A stretch of DNA of 64,000 nt from Streptomyces sp. NBC_00490 (GCF_036013645.1 NZ_CP107869.1:7874001-7938000); one strand, 5' to 3'; shown: positions 36,450-46,293, numbered from the stretch's first letter. The notes: generated by a model not told the origin, from the letters alone. Translations and numbers: made by a program.

Positions 36450-38032
36450 CATCCCTGTCGTACAGCCACGGAACGAGCGGGACTTCGCTGCTCGGTGACA
36501 CGATCGGCGCCAACCTGGACCGGGCGGTGGCGAGTTGGCCGGACCGCGAGGCGCTCGTCGACGTGCCGTCCGGGCGGCGCTGGACGTACGCCCGGTTCGG
36601 CGCGGCCGTCGACGAGTTGGCGTACGCGCTGCTCGCGAGCGGTGTCGCCAAGGGTGACCGGGTGGGCATCTGGGCGGTCAACTGTCCCGAGTGGGTGCTG
36701 GTCCAGTACGCCACAGCCCGCATCGGCGCGATCATGGTGAACATCAACCCGGCGTACCGCACCCATGAGGTCGAGTACGTCCTCAACCAGGCCGGGATCT
36801 CCCTCCTCTTCGCCTCCCTCGCCCACAAGACCAGCGACTACCGGGCGATGGTGGAGGAAGTGCGCGGCAGGTGCCCGCAGTTGAGGGAGACCGTCTTCAT
36901 CGGGGACCCGGGCTGGGACGCGCTGATCGCGCGCGGGACGCCGGTGCCGTTCGAGGAACTGTCCTGCGACGACCCGATCAACATCCAGTACACCTCGGGC
37001 ACGACGGGCTTCCCCAAGGGGGCGACCCTCTCCCACCACAACATCCTCAACAACGGTTACTTCGTGGGCGAGATGATCGCCTATACCGAGCAGGACCGGA
37101 TCTGCATCCCCGTGCCCTTCTACCACTGCTTCGGCATGGTCATGGGCAACCTGGCGGCCACGTCCCACGGTGCCTGCATGGTGATCCCGGCCCCGTCCTT
37201 CGACCCGAAGGCCACCCTGGAGGCCGTCCAGCAGGAACGCTGCACCTCGCTGTACGGCGTCCCGACCATGTTCATCGCGGAGTTGAACCTCCCCGACTTC
37301 GCGACGTACGACCTGTCCTCGCTCCGCACCGGGATCATGGCCGGCTCGCCCTGTCCGGTGGAGGTGATGAAGCGGGTGGTCGGCGAGATGAACATGGCCG
37401 AGGTGTCGATCTGTTACGGCATGACGGAGACCTCGCCGGTCTCCACGCAGACCCGGCGCGACGACGACCTGGAACACCGCACGGGCACGGTCGGCCGGGT
37501 CCTGCCGCACGTCGAGGTGAAGGTCGTCGACCCGGCCGGGGTGACCCAACCCCGGGGCGTGGCGGGGGAGTTGTGCACCCGCGGCTACAGCGTGATGCTC
37601 GGCTACTGGAACGAGCCCGAGAAGACCGCCGAGGCCGTCGACGCCGGACGCTGGATGCACACGGGTGACCTCGCGGTGATGCGGGAGGACGGCTACGTCG
37701 AGATCGTCGGGCGGATCAAGGACATGATCATCCGGGGTGGCGAGAACATCTACCCGCGCGAGATCGAGGAGTTCCTCTACGCCCACCCGAAGATCGCCGA
37801 CGTCCAGGTCGTCGGGGTCCCGCACGAGCGCTACGGCGAGGAGGTCCTCGCCTGTGTCATCGCGCGCGACCCGGCGGATCCGCCGACGCTGGCGGACGTG
37901 CAGGCCTTCTGCGAGGGGCGGCTGGCCCACTACAAGGTGCCGAGCCGGTTGCAGGTGCTGGAGTCCTTCCCGATGACGGTGTCAGGGAAGGTCCGGAAGA
38001 TCGAGCTGCGCCAGACATACGCGGCGGGCTAG
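36446..38032 (+). CDS. Fatty-acid-type AMP-binding CoA ligase
   Basis: 528 residues, ANL superfamily. P-loop YTSGTTGFPKGATLSH near residue 182, then CYGMTETSPV, TGDLAVMREDGYVEIVGRIKDMIIRGGENIYPREIEE, and the C-terminal lysine in MTVSGKVRKIELR. The gene resembles medium/long-chain FadD-like ligases. Translation is coupled to the previous synthetase by a 4-bp GTGA overlap, an unusual pairing of two ligases with different active-site context, which suggests two related acids or successive steps. No dehydrogenase or thiolase follows. Confidence 0.88.
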   Translation: MTSLSYSHGTSGTSLLGDTIGANLDRAVASWPDREALVDVPSGRRWTYARFGAAVDELAYALLASGVAKGDRVGIWAVNCPEWVLVQYATARIGAIMVNINPAYRTHEVEYVLNQAGISLLFASLAHKTSDYRAMVEEVRGRCPQLRETVFIGDPGWDALIARGTPVPFEELSCDDPINIQYTSGTTGFPKGATLSHHNILNNGYFVGEMIAYTEQDRICIPVPFYHCFGMVMGNLAATSHGACMVIPAPSFDPKATLEAVQQERCTSLYGVPTMFIAELNLPDFATYDLSSLRTGIMAGSPCPVEVMKRVVGEMNMAEVSICYGMTETSPVSTQTRRDDDLEHRTGTVGRVLPHVEVKVVDPAGVTQPRGVAGELCTRGYSVMLGYWNEPEKTAEAVDAGRWMHTGDLAVMREDGYVEIVGRIKDMIIRGGENIYPREIEEFLYAHPKIADVQVVGVPHERYGEEVLACVIARDPADPPTLADVQAFCEGRLAHYKVPSRLQVLESFPMTVSGKVRKIELRQTYAAG

Positions 38033-38090
38033 CCCCGGCGCACGGGGGGCGTGGGCGGCGTCCGGGGATTCCGTGGCCTGCCCCGCCGCC

Positions 38091-38771
38091 CTACGCGCCC
38101 GTTGAGTCCAGGTCGTCCGCCAGGGTGTTCACCGGCTGGGGGGTGCCGGTCAGGTCGAGGACGAAGAGGGGGACGCCGAGGGTGTCGGCCACCGCGCGGG
38201 CCTCGGTGGCGTAGCCGGACAGGGAGAAGTAGACGCAGGTCGCGGACTCCGTCATGGCCGTCAGCCACAGGCACTCCACGTCCCGCAGGGAGGCCGGACG
38301 GACCGTCGGGTCGACCTGGGCGAGCAGGCCGCGGGCGGCGATGCCGATGCCGTTCGGGGGGCGCTGGTCGGCGCGGCGGATGTCGCGGTAGCCGAGCCAG
38401 CGCAGATACAGGGCCGCCGCCGTGACCGCGTCGCGCGCGGTGCGGATCGTCACGGGCTGGAAGGCCCGCCGCGGGGCCGGCTCGGCCCGCTCGAGGGCGG
38501 CGCCCGCCGCGACCGGGACCCGCAGCACCGTCCCGCACGGGCAGCCCAGCTCCGGGTGCGGCCACTCGCCCGCGCGGCCGCAGGAGGCGCACAGCACGGT
38601 GACCCAGTCGTCCTCCCAGGAGCGCTGCGAGACCGCCGTCGCCCGGGCACGCGGATCCAGCGGCGGCACCACGGGTGCGCCACACACGCACGGATACTCC
38701 GGCGCCGTGAAGAGGTGCTCGCGCCGGCAGACCGGGCAGCGCACCGCCACGCTCTCGGACATGGAGCCCAT
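38091..38771 (-). CDS. Zinc-ribbon protein with Mrr-like C-terminal domain, unknown function
   Basis: About 226 residues. Two rubredoxin-like ribbons (CPVCRREHLFTAPEYPCVCG and CASCGRAGEWPHPELGCPCG) are followed by a C-terminal domain (GIGIAARGLLAQVDPTVRPASLRDVECLWLTAM, then VYFSLSGYATEARAVADTLGVPLFVLDLTG) that resembles the restriction-endonuclease-like (Mrr) fold. The usual catalytic D-ExK residues are not clear, since QVDPT takes the place of QVK. It may bind nucleic acid without cutting it. Starts at 38771 or 38762 share one GGAGG site with imperfect spacing. It is convergent with the acyl-CoA ligase. Confidence 0.6.
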   Translation of the reverse strand: MGSMSESVAVRCPVCRREHLFTAPEYPCVCGAPVVPPLDPRARATAVSQRSWEDDWVTVLCASCGRAGEWPHPELGCPCGTVLRVPVAAGAALERAEPAPRRAFQPVTIRTARDAVTAAALYLRWLGYRDIRRADQRPPNGIGIAARGLLAQVDPTVRPASLRDVECLWLTAMTESATCVYFSLSGYATEARAVADTLGVPLFVLDLTGTPQPVNTLADDLDSTGA

Positions 38772-38834
38772 CGTCCTCCAGGAGGCCCCCGCTTGTCCGT
38801 CTCTTGACGACCTACGCCTGCCCACTTACATTGC

Positions 38835-38849
38835 TTCCAGATAGTAGAA
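38835..38849. promoter_or_regulatory. Degenerate operator copy at gcl (distal)
   Basis: TTCCA-GATAG-TAGAA, a weak match to TTCCG-N5-CGGAA, centred 21 bp upstream of the perfect copy. The hyi promoter has the same arrangement. Confidence 0.55.
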
Positions 38850-38855
38850 ATTACT

Positions 38856-38870
38856 TTCCGCATTACGGAA
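38856..38870. promoter_or_regulatory. Perfect operator TTCCG-N5-CGGAA upstream of gcl
   Basis: TTCCGCATTACGGAA, arms TTCCG/CGGAA, 58 bp upstream of the gcl ATG. The same palindrome with a related spacer lies upstream of hyi at 44933-44947. It is a likely binding site for a repressor of the allantoin/glyoxylate regulon such as the IclR-type AllR of Streptomyces, which is not in this window. Confidence 0.75.
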
Positions 38871-38928
38871 GTACTCACGGCGGGGCGCGACGGGAGTACA
38901 CGTCCGACAGCCGAAGCAGGAGTACTCA

Positions 38929-40716
<1,788 letters not shown>

Positions 40717-40740
40717 CCGGCCGCACAGCTCAACCGCTCT

Positions 40741-40784
40741 GCCGAGGGGGCGGTCCAACCGGGGGGTTGGGCCGCCCCCTCGGC
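40741..40784 (+). terminator. Strong terminator after gcl
   Basis: Stem of about 20 bp: GCCGAGGGGGCGG-t-CCAACC faces GGTTGG-g-CCGCCCCCTCGGC around a short G-rich loop, 25 bp after the gcl stop codon. Confidence 0.85.
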
Positions 40785-40969
40785 GCGTCCCCCCGGTGCG
40801 GATCCCCCGCCGAGGCCCGCCGCCCCCGTGCCGGCGGGCCCCGTGTAGAGGAGAATGTGCCCTGACCCAGGGGCAGTTGAAGCCCCCGGAGGCGGGTTCA
40901 GAGGTTGATTTGAGGGTTCCGTAGCCCGCGTACGCCCGGTGGCGTAGGCGGGCCGAGTGCGTACGGGGC

Positions 40970-41206
40970 TCAGTGCTCGTGGTGCTCGGACAGGCCCGGC
41001 CAGTCGTCCGGGCCGCCGCCCTGCCATTCGACGATGTCGCTCACCTCGACCTCGACCACGTCGAGATCGGCGAGCCGCAGCAGTTCCACGACGTCGTCCA
41101 GATGGGAGGCGACGCCGAGGTTGTGGTCGTCCGCGGTGACCCGCCGGGAGCCGTCCAGGGCCGGCGAATGCACCACGACATGCGGATGGTGCGCTGGATG
41201 TGCCAT
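40970..41206 (-). CDS. Small acidic hypothetical protein
   Basis: 78 residues from ATG 41206 (MAHPAHHPHVVVHSPALDG). It has a His-rich N-terminus and C-terminus (ends LSEHHEH) and a central acidic helix-strand pattern (LDDVVELLRLADLDVVEVEVSDIVEW). The clustered histidines hint at metal binding, but I recognise no family. GGAGG lies almost against the start codon, so an upstream start is possible. It lies downstream of catalase on the same strand, separated by 289 bp with a hairpin, and so is probably separately transcribed. Confidence 0.5.
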   Translation of the reverse strand: MAHPAHHPHVVVHSPALDGSRRVTADDHNLGVASHLDDVVELLRLADLDVVEVEVSDIVEWQGGGPDDWPGLSEHHEH

Positions 41207-41254
41207 GCCTCCAGCGTCCTGCGCGGACGCCGGGAGCGCACCCCCGGAGACGGC

Positions 41255-41295
41255 GAAGAGCGCCCGCACGGGACCGTCCGTGTCAGGCGCTCTTC
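41255..41295 (-). terminator. Stem-loop downstream of catalase
   Basis: Perfect 10-bp arms GAAGAGCGCC (41255-41264) and GGCGCTCTTC (41286-41295) with partial pairing inside, between catalase and the small His-rich gene. The rest of the 289-bp gap (41207-41495) shows nothing else. Confidence 0.65.
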
Positions 41296-41495
41296 GTCTT
41301 CTCTGGGACCGCGGCGGCGGCGACGGAGCCGGGGCGCCCTTCCCTCAGGTCGAGAAGGGGGTCCGGTCCTTCACCACCGCACTGGCTCGCACGCCGCCGC
41401 GGTCCGCACCCTGCCCGTGCCCCGTACCGGGGACCACCCCTCATCCGGGTCGCCCGGCGTCCGGGCGCGAGCAGGGAGCTCTTCTCCCGGGAGGC

Positions 41496-42953
41496 TCAGT
41501 CCTCGCGCAGGGCGCGGACCGCCTCCTCCACGCGCTTGCCGTACTCCGGGTCGGCGGCGTGGAAGTGGGCCAAATTCTTCTCGATCACGTCGTCGCGGGA
41601 GACCTGCGAGAGGCCGCCGGCGATGTTCGCGACCAGCCGGGACCTCTCGTCCTCGGACATCAGGCGGTACAGCTCGCCGGCCTGGAAGAAGTCGTCGTCC
41701 TTGGTGTGCTGCGGGGCCTCGTGCGTGCCCGTCCAGCCGTGGAGGGCCAGCGGCGCCGACAGCGGGCGGCCGGTCTCGGCCGGGCCGTCGTACGAGTTCG
41801 GCTCGTAGTTCTTCGCCGCGCGGCCCTGGGAGTTGGACGCCATGACACCGTCACGGCCGTAGTTGCGCGCCGTCGTCGCCCTCGGGGCGTTCACCGGGAG
41901 CAGGGTGTGGTTGACGCCCAGACGGTAGCGCTGCGCGTCCGCGTAGGCGAACAGCCGGCCCTGGAGCATCTTGTCCGGCGAAGGACCGATGCCCGGCACG
42001 AAGTTGTTCGGGGAGAACGCGGCCTGCTCGACCTCGGCGAAGACGTTGTCCGGGTTGCGGTCGAGGACCAGACGGCCGATGCGCTGGAGCGGGTAGTCCT
42101 GGTGCGGCCACACCTTGGTGAGGTCGAAGGGGTTGAAGCGGTAGTCCGCCGCCTCGGCCGCCGGCATGATCTGCACGTACAGCGTCCAGGACGGGTTCAC
42201 GCCCCGCTCGATGGCCTGGAGCAGGTCCGTCTGGTGCGAGTTGGCGTCCTTACCCGCGAGTTCGGCACCCTGCTCGGCCGACAGCGACCGGACGCCCTGG
42301 TTCGTCTTGAAGTGGTACTTGACGAAGAAGGCCTCGCCCTCGGCGTTCGTCCACTGGTAGGTGTGCGAGCCGTAACCGTTCATGTGGCGGTACGACGCCG
42401 GGATGCCGCGGTCGCCCATCAGCCAGGTGATCTGGTGCGTGGCCTCGGGGGAGTGCGCCCAGAAGTCCCAGACGTTGTCCGGCTCCTGCCTGCCGGTGAA
42501 CGGGTCGCGCTTCTGCGAGTGGATGAAGTCCGGGAACTTGATGGGGTCCTTGATGAAGAACACCGGGGTGTTGTTGCCGACGAGGTCGTAATTGCCCTCC
42601 TCGGTGTAGAACTTGACCGCGAAGCCGCGCGGGTCGCGCACCGCGTCCGCGCCGCCGAGCGAGTCGGCCACGGTCGAGAAGCGCAGGAAGACCTCGGTGC
42701 GCCGGCCGACGGAGCTCAGGAAGTCGGCGTACGTGAAGCCGGTGACGTCGTCCGTCACCTCGAAGTAGCCGTACGCGCCGGAGCCGCGGGCGTGCACCAC
42801 GCGCTCCGGGATGCGCTCACGGTTGAAGCGGGCGAGCTTCTCCAGCAGGTGCTGGTCCTGGAGGAGGAGCGGACCGCCGGCGCCGGCGGAGGCGGAGTTC
42901 TGGTTGTCGGCGACCGGGGCGCCGGACTCTGTCGTGAGCACGCGCTGCGACAT
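41496..42953 (-). CDS. katA: Catalase (haem, clade 3-type small subunit)
   Basis: 485 residues. The active-site His is in [18 protein letters not shown] (about 55-72), the distal Asn is in [32 protein letters not shown] sequence, and the haem-ligand Tyr is in [14 protein letters not shown] (about 340-353). It breaks down H2O2. ATG 42953 with GGAAGG upstream is preferred over the TTG one codon earlier. Its promoter region carries a 19-bp site identical to one upstream of the uricase operon, which fits removal of the H2O2 uricase releases. It is separated from the reductase gene upstream by 174 bp, so it has its own promoter. Confidence 0.95.
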   Translation of the reverse strand: MSQRVLTTESGAPVADNQNSASAGAGGPLLLQDQHLLEKLARFNRERIPERVVHARGSGAYGYFEVTDDVTGFTYADFLSSVGRRTEVFLRFSTVADSLGGADAVRDPRGFAVKFYTEEGNYDLVGNNTPVFFIKDPIKFPDFIHSQKRDPFTGRQEPDNVWDFWAHSPEATHQITWLMGDRGIPASYRHMNGYGSHTYQWTNAEGEAFFVKYHFKTNQGVRSLSAEQGAELAGKDANSHQTDLLQAIERGVNPSWTLYVQIMPAAEAADYRFNPFDLTKVWPHQDYPLQRIGRLVLDRNPDNVFAEVEQAAFSPNNFVPGIGPSPDKMLQGRLFAYADAQRYRLGVNHTLLPVNAPRATTARNYGRDGVMASNSQGRAAKNYEPNSYDGPAETGRPLSAPLALHGWTGTHEAPQHTKDDDFFQAGELYRLMSEDERSRLVANIAGGLSQVSRDDVIEKNLAHFHAADPEYGKRVEEAVRALRED

Positions 42954-43034
42954 CAAGGACCTTCCGTACGGGAGTCAGCGGAGGCTTCGGAAAGGAACTT
43001 CCGCTTTGTGGAGCCTAGGTTTGGGGCGATCTGG

Positions 43035-43053
43035 ACGTCAACACTTTGTTGAA
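43035..43053. promoter_or_regulatory. Operator shared with the uricase operon, catalase copy
   Basis: On the minus strand this reads TTCAACAAAGTGTTGACGT, identical over 19 bases to 45688-45706. Core TCAACA-AAG-TGTTGA is a perfect inverted repeat. It is 82-100 bp upstream of the catalase ATG. Confidence 0.75.
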
Positions 43054-43127
43054 GTTGATTCCGGGCGGCGCCGCCGCTTGGGCGCGACAGGACAGGTGTC
43101 AGCGGCGGCGCCGCCCGGGGTCTTGGG

Positions 43128-44018
43128 TCAGACCTGGGCGCCGGAGAGGCGCTCCACGGCCCGGAGCAGTGCGGAGTGGTCCAGTCCGCCGTCGCCCTGC
43201 GCACGCAGCGAGGCGACCAGCTGGGCGACGACCGCGCCGACGGGCAGGGCCGCGCCGACGTTGCGGGCGGCGTCGGTGACGATGCCCATGTCCTTGTGGT
43301 GCAGGTCGATGCGGAAGCCCGGCTTGAAGTCGCGGCTGAGGAAGTTGTCCTTCTTGCGGGTCAGCACGGTCGAACCCGCGAGTCCGCCGTTCAGGACGTC
43401 CAGCGCGGCCTTCAGGTCCACGCCGGACTTCTCCAGGAAGACCACGGCCTCCGCGCACGCCTGGATGTTCACGGCGACGATCAGCTGGTTGGCGGCCTTC
43501 ACGGTCTGGCCCGAGCCGTGCGGACCGCACAGCACGATGGTCTTGCCGAGGGCGTCGAGAATCGGCTTCGCGGTGTCGAAGTCGGCCTGCTCGCCGCCGA
43601 CCATGATGGACAGCACGGCCTCGATCGCGCCGGCCTCGCCGCCGGACACCGGGGCGTCCAGGACGCGGATGCCCTTGTCCTTCGCCGCCTTCGCCAGGTC
43701 GACCGAGGTCTGCGGGGTGATCGAGGACATGTCGATCACCAGGGCGCCCGGCCGGGCGTTCTCGAGGATGCCGTCGGGGCCGTAGGCGATGGCCTCGACC
43801 TGCGGGGAGGCCGGCACCATCGTGATGACCACGTCGGCGTCCTTGACGGCCTCGGCGATCGAACCGGCGGCCCTGCCTCCGGCGGCGGCCAGGCGGTCCA
43901 GCTTGTCCTGCTCCAGGGTGAAGCCGGTGACGTCGTAGCCCGCCTTGACCAGGTTCTCGGACATGGGGGAGCCCATGATGCCGAGGCCGATCCAGGCGAT
44001 CTTGGGAAGAGTGCTCAT
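43128..44018 (-). CDS. glxR: 2-hydroxy-3-oxopropionate (tartronate semialdehyde) reductase
   Basis: 296 residues, beta-hydroxyacid dehydrogenase family. NAD(P)-binding WIGLGIMGSPMSENLVKAGY, substrate-binding DAPVSGGEAGA, catalytic Lys in GSGQTVKAANQL (about 171), and the KDMGIVTDAA C-terminal signature. It reduces the Gcl product tartronate semialdehyde to glycerate. It follows hyi on the same strand after 42 bp, probably one transcript driven by the promoter upstream of hyi. Related 3-hydroxyisobutyrate dehydrogenases share the fold, but the gcl/hyi context decides. Confidence 0.92.
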   Translation of the reverse strand: MSTLPKIAWIGLGIMGSPMSENLVKAGYDVTGFTLEQDKLDRLAAAGGRAAGSIAEAVKDADVVITMVPASPQVEAIAYGPDGILENARPGALVIDMSSITPQTSVDLAKAAKDKGIRVLDAPVSGGEAGAIEAVLSIMVGGEQADFDTAKPILDALGKTIVLCGPHGSGQTVKAANQLIVAVNIQACAEAVVFLEKSGVDLKAALDVLNGGLAGSTVLTRKKDNFLSRDFKPGFRIDLHHKDMGIVTDAARNVGAALPVGAVVAQLVASLRAQGDGGLDHSALLRAVERLSGAQV

Positions 44019-44060
44019 GACGGGGGTGCCTCTCTGCGTCCTACGTGGGTGGGGTGGCCC

Positions 44061-44900
44061 TCAACGGGCCGCGCGGGCCTCGGCGGGCAGCCAGTCGAAG
44101 GCCTCGGCGCTCGGACGGTCGCCCGGCTTGTACTCCAGGCCGACATGGCCCTCGTAACCGGCCTTCCTCAGCTGGTCGAGCAGCTCCTCCAGTGGCAGCG
44201 TCCCCGTGCCCGGGGCGCCGCGACCGGGGTTGTCGGCGATCTGCACATGGCCGGTGACCGAGGCGAACTCCTCGATCACCGACGGCAGGTCCTCGCCGTT
44301 CATGGACAGGTGGTAGAGGTCCATGAGGAAGCGCGCGTTGTCCAGTCCCGTCGCCTCGTTGACCTTGGCGACGATCCCGGCCGCGGCCGGCGCCGACACC
44401 AGCGGGTACAGCGGCGACTCGGGCTTGTTCAGCGCCTCGATCAGCAGGATCGCGCCGATCCGGTCGGCCGCTTGCGCCGCGAGGACCAGGTTCTCCAGCG
44501 CGAGCGCGTCCTGCTCGGCCGGGTCCACGCCCTCGACGCGGTTGCCGTACAGGGCGTTGAGGGCCTTGCAGCCCAGGGACTCGGCGAAGTCCGTGGCCAC
44601 GTCGATGTTGGCGCGGAACCGCTCCGACTCCTCGCCCGGCAGCGACAGGGCGCCGCGGTCCGGGCCCGGCAGCCGCCCGGCGTAGAAGTTCAGCCCCGTG
44701 AGCTGGACGCCCGCGTCCTCGATCGCCCTCTTCAGGGCGTCGAGCTCGGACTGCTCGGGAGTGGGGGAGTCGATCCAGGGCCACCACAGCTCGACCGCGG
44801 TGAAGCCCGCCGCGGCGGCGGCCGCGGGGCGCTCCAGGAGCGGGAGTTCCGTGAAGAGGATCGACAGGTTGACGTTGAAGCGCTGCTCTGCGAATCCCAT
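44061..44900 (-). CDS. hyi: Hydroxypyruvate isomerase (TIM-barrel)
   Basis: 279 residues, xylose-isomerase-like TIM barrel. It begins MGFAEQRFNVNLSILFTELPLLERPAAAAAAGF. Metal-binding acids lie in LLIEALNKPESPL and GHVGLEYKP, with LMDLYHLSMNGED between them. It interconverts hydroxypyruvate and tartronate semialdehyde. First gene of the hyi-glxR operon; the promoter has a perfect TTCCG-N5-CGGAA site plus a degenerate copy, matching gcl. ATG 44900. Confidence 0.92.
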   Translation of the reverse strand: MGFAEQRFNVNLSILFTELPLLERPAAAAAAGFTAVELWWPWIDSPTPEQSELDALKRAIEDAGVQLTGLNFYAGRLPGPDRGALSLPGEESERFRANIDVATDFAESLGCKALNALYGNRVEGVDPAEQDALALENLVLAAQAADRIGAILLIEALNKPESPLYPLVSAPAAAGIVAKVNEATGLDNARFLMDLYHLSMNGEDLPSVIEEFASVTGHVQIADNPGRGAPGTGTLPLEELLDQLRKAGYEGHVGLEYKPGDRPSAEAFDWLPAEARAAR

Positions 44901-44932
44901 CGGGGGTCTGCGCTCCCTTCCGTGTCGAGTGA

Positions 44933-44947
44933 TTCCGTATTGCGGAA
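44933..44947. promoter_or_regulatory. Perfect operator TTCCG-N5-CGGAA upstream of hyi
   Basis: TTCCGTATTGCGGAA, 33 bp upstream of the hyi ATG; the same arms as at gcl (38856-38870). Likely the same regulator binds both. Confidence 0.75.
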
Positions 44948-44953
44948 GTTCGT

Positions 44954-44968
44954 TTCTGCTTAATGGAA
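44954..44968. promoter_or_regulatory. Degenerate operator copy at hyi (distal)
   Basis: TTCTG-CTTAA-TGGAA, centred 21 bp upstream of the perfect copy, the same geometry as at gcl. Confidence 0.55.
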
Positions 44969-45033
44969 GATTGCCGCCGGGTGTCGCTGCTTGTCAAGAG
45001 GGGTCGGCGGAAGTACGTGCCGCGCGTTAGGTT

Positions 45034-45291
45034 GTGCGCGTGCGATTGAGAGTGGAGTTCACGACCGAGCCGTTCGACCTGGACGAGGCACCCGCGCACG
45101 CGCTGGTGGCCCGCGAGGTGGTCGAGGCGGCCGAGCTGGACGCGGTGGACGTCGGCCCGTTCGGCAACACGGCGGAAGGCGGGGCCGACGCCGTGCTCAC
45201 CGCTGTCGACGCGCTGCTGCGCAGGTCCCTGGCGGCCGGTGCCACCCGGGTCTCGCTCCAGGTCAATGTGATCGGGGAGGGCGAGAAGTGA
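45034..45291 (+). CDS. Small conserved-looking protein before the HTH regulator, unknown
   Basis: 85 residues from GTG 45034 (VRVRLRVEFTTEPFDLDEAPAHALVAREVVE), ending RVSLQVNVIGEGEK. The beta-alpha-beta pattern loosely resembles small ferredoxin-like fold proteins such as the thiamine-binding MTH1187 group, but I cannot assign it. No strong ribosome binding site is visible. Its stop overlaps the start of the next gene (GTGA), so it and the HTH protein are translated together, which suggests a functional pair, possibly ligand sensing. Confidence 0.55.
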   Translation: MRVRLRVEFTTEPFDLDEAPAHALVAREVVEAAELDAVDVGPFGNTAEGGADAVLTAVDALLRRSLAAGATRVSLQVNVIGEGEK

Positions 45292-45656
45292 CCGGCACGG
45301 GCGACGAGCCCTTCATCACGGCGGTGAAGCCGCTGGTCGACGCCATGGGCGGGGAGATGGTCCCGCCGGACGAGGCCGGCCCCGACGACGTGGTGCTCAG
45401 CTGGGCGGGCTCCGACGTGGTCGCCGTACGCCTGCCGCAGCTCGCGGACTCCCTCGATCACATCCTCGCCGCCATGGAGCGCAAGCAGGGCAAGCCGCTG
45501 GCCGACCTGGACCGCAAGGCCAAGCAGGAGGTCGTACGGATACTCGAGGCGCGTGGCGCCTTCTCCGTACGGCATGGCGTGGAGACCGTGGCGAGCGCGC
45601 TCGGGGTGAGCCGCTTCACGGTCTACAACTACCTCAATCGCGACAAAGGCGTCTGA
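45288..45656 (+). CDS. HTH transcriptional regulator with YheO/DauR-type HTH_22 domain
   Basis: 122 residues. Residues about 70-118 (LDRKAKQEVVRILEARGAFSVRHGVETVASALGVSRFTVYNYLNR) match the C-terminal DNA-binding domain of YheO/DauR proteins, but the usual PAS-like N-terminal domain (family length about 220) is replaced by some 60 residues of unknown type. GGGAGGG precedes the GTG, which overlaps the upstream stop. It lies 121 bp before the uricase operon in the same direction and is the best local candidate for the regulator of the shared uricase/catalase operator. Confidence 0.75.
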   Translation: MTGTGDEPFITAVKPLVDAMGGEMVPPDEAGPDDVVLSWAGSDVVAVRLPQLADSLDHILAAMERKQGKPLADLDRKAKQEVVRILEARGAFSVRHGVETVASALGVSRFTVYNYLNRDKGV

Positions 45657-45687
45657 ACCGCACCCGCGCGCTTCGTAACCCGGAATT

Positions 45688-45706
45688 TTCAACAAAGTGT
45701 TGACGT
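45688..45706. promoter_or_regulatory. Operator shared with catalase, uricase-operon copy
   Basis: TTCAACAAAGTGTTGACGT, identical over 19 bases to the complement of 43035-43053. Perfect inverted repeat TCAACA-AAG-TGTTGA. It lies 72-90 bp upstream of the first gene of the uricase operon. Confidence 0.75.
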
Positions 45707-45720
45707 GGTGTTGCGGAGGG

Positions 45721-45732
45721 CGTTAGCTAACG
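45721..45732. promoter_or_regulatory. Perfect 12-bp palindrome upstream of uraD
   Basis: CGTTAGCTAACG, 46 bp upstream of the uraD start. GTTAGCTGAC, one base different from its core, lies upstream of the xanthine-type permease at 49304-49313. Confidence 0.5.
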
Positions 45733-45777
45733 GGAGCCCGTTCAGTACGAAGGCCGTTCGCGGCCACGGAGGCTCCC

Positions 45778-46287
45778 GTGACTTCGACTTCCACGCCGCC
45801 GGGCCTTACCCGGTTCAACGCTCTCGAGGAGCACGCGGCGTTCGCCGCTCTCCACGAGGCGTGCGCCTCCATGGCATGGGCGCGACGGCTGCTCGCCGCC
45901 CGCCCGTATCCCACCGTCGACGCCCTCTACGCCGCCAGTGACGCCGCCATGGCCGAGCTGACCGCGGCGGACCTGGAGGAGGCGATGGCCGGGCACCCGC
46001 CCATCGGCCGCCCCAAGGACGGCGACCCGACCTCGGCGCGGGAGCAGCGCGGCATGTCCGGCGCCTCCGAGGACCTCAAGGCGGAGATGCTGGAACTGAA
46101 CCTGGCCTACCAGGACCGGTTCGGCCATGTCTTCCTCATCTGCGCCACCGGCCGGACCGGCGAGCAGATGCGCGACGCGGTCAAGGAACGGATCGGGAAC
46201 TCGCCGGAGCAGGAGCGGGAGATCGTCCGCACCGAGCTGGGCAAGATCAACCGTATCCGGCTCGCCCGACTCGTCGAAGAGGACTGA
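45778..46287 (+). CDS. uraD: 2-oxo-4-hydroxy-4-carboxy-5-ureidoimidazoline (OHCU) decarboxylase
   Basis: 169 residues, all-helical UraD family with the catalytic-His segment GHPPIGR (about 76-82) and the FLICATGRT segment. It converts OHCU to S-allantoin, the third step of urate breakdown. GTG 45778 has ACGGAGG upstream. First gene of a tight three-gene operon (6-bp and 4-bp gaps) in the order decarboxylase, hydrolase, uricase, the reverse of pathway order. Promoter region carries the operator shared with catalase and a second palindrome. Confidence 0.93.
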   Translation: MTSTSTPPGLTRFNALEEHAAFAALHEACASMAWARRLLAARPYPTVDALYAASDAAMAELTAADLEEAMAGHPPIGRPKDGDPTSAREQRGMSGASEDLKAEMLELNLAYQDRFGHVFLICATGRTGEQMRDAVKERIGNSPEQEREIVRTELGKINRIRLARLVEED

Positions 46288-46293
46288 CGCAGC

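Noticed and set aside
34743..36452. Extension of the GAF-LuxR frame across the acyl-CoA synthetase gene
   Set aside because: The extension is antisense to a well-supported gene, has no family match and would remove the promoter; GTG 34670 with a good ribosome binding site is preferred.
42980..43000. CGGAA-N6-TTCCG upstream of catalase as another gcl/hyi-type operator
   Set aside because: The arms are in the opposite order (CGGAA first) and the spacer is six, so it does not match TTCCG-N5-CGGAA.
43085..43125. GC-rich segment between the reductase and catalase genes as a terminator
   Set aside because: Only short GCGGCGCCGC-type self-complementarity is present with no long stem, so I did not list it.
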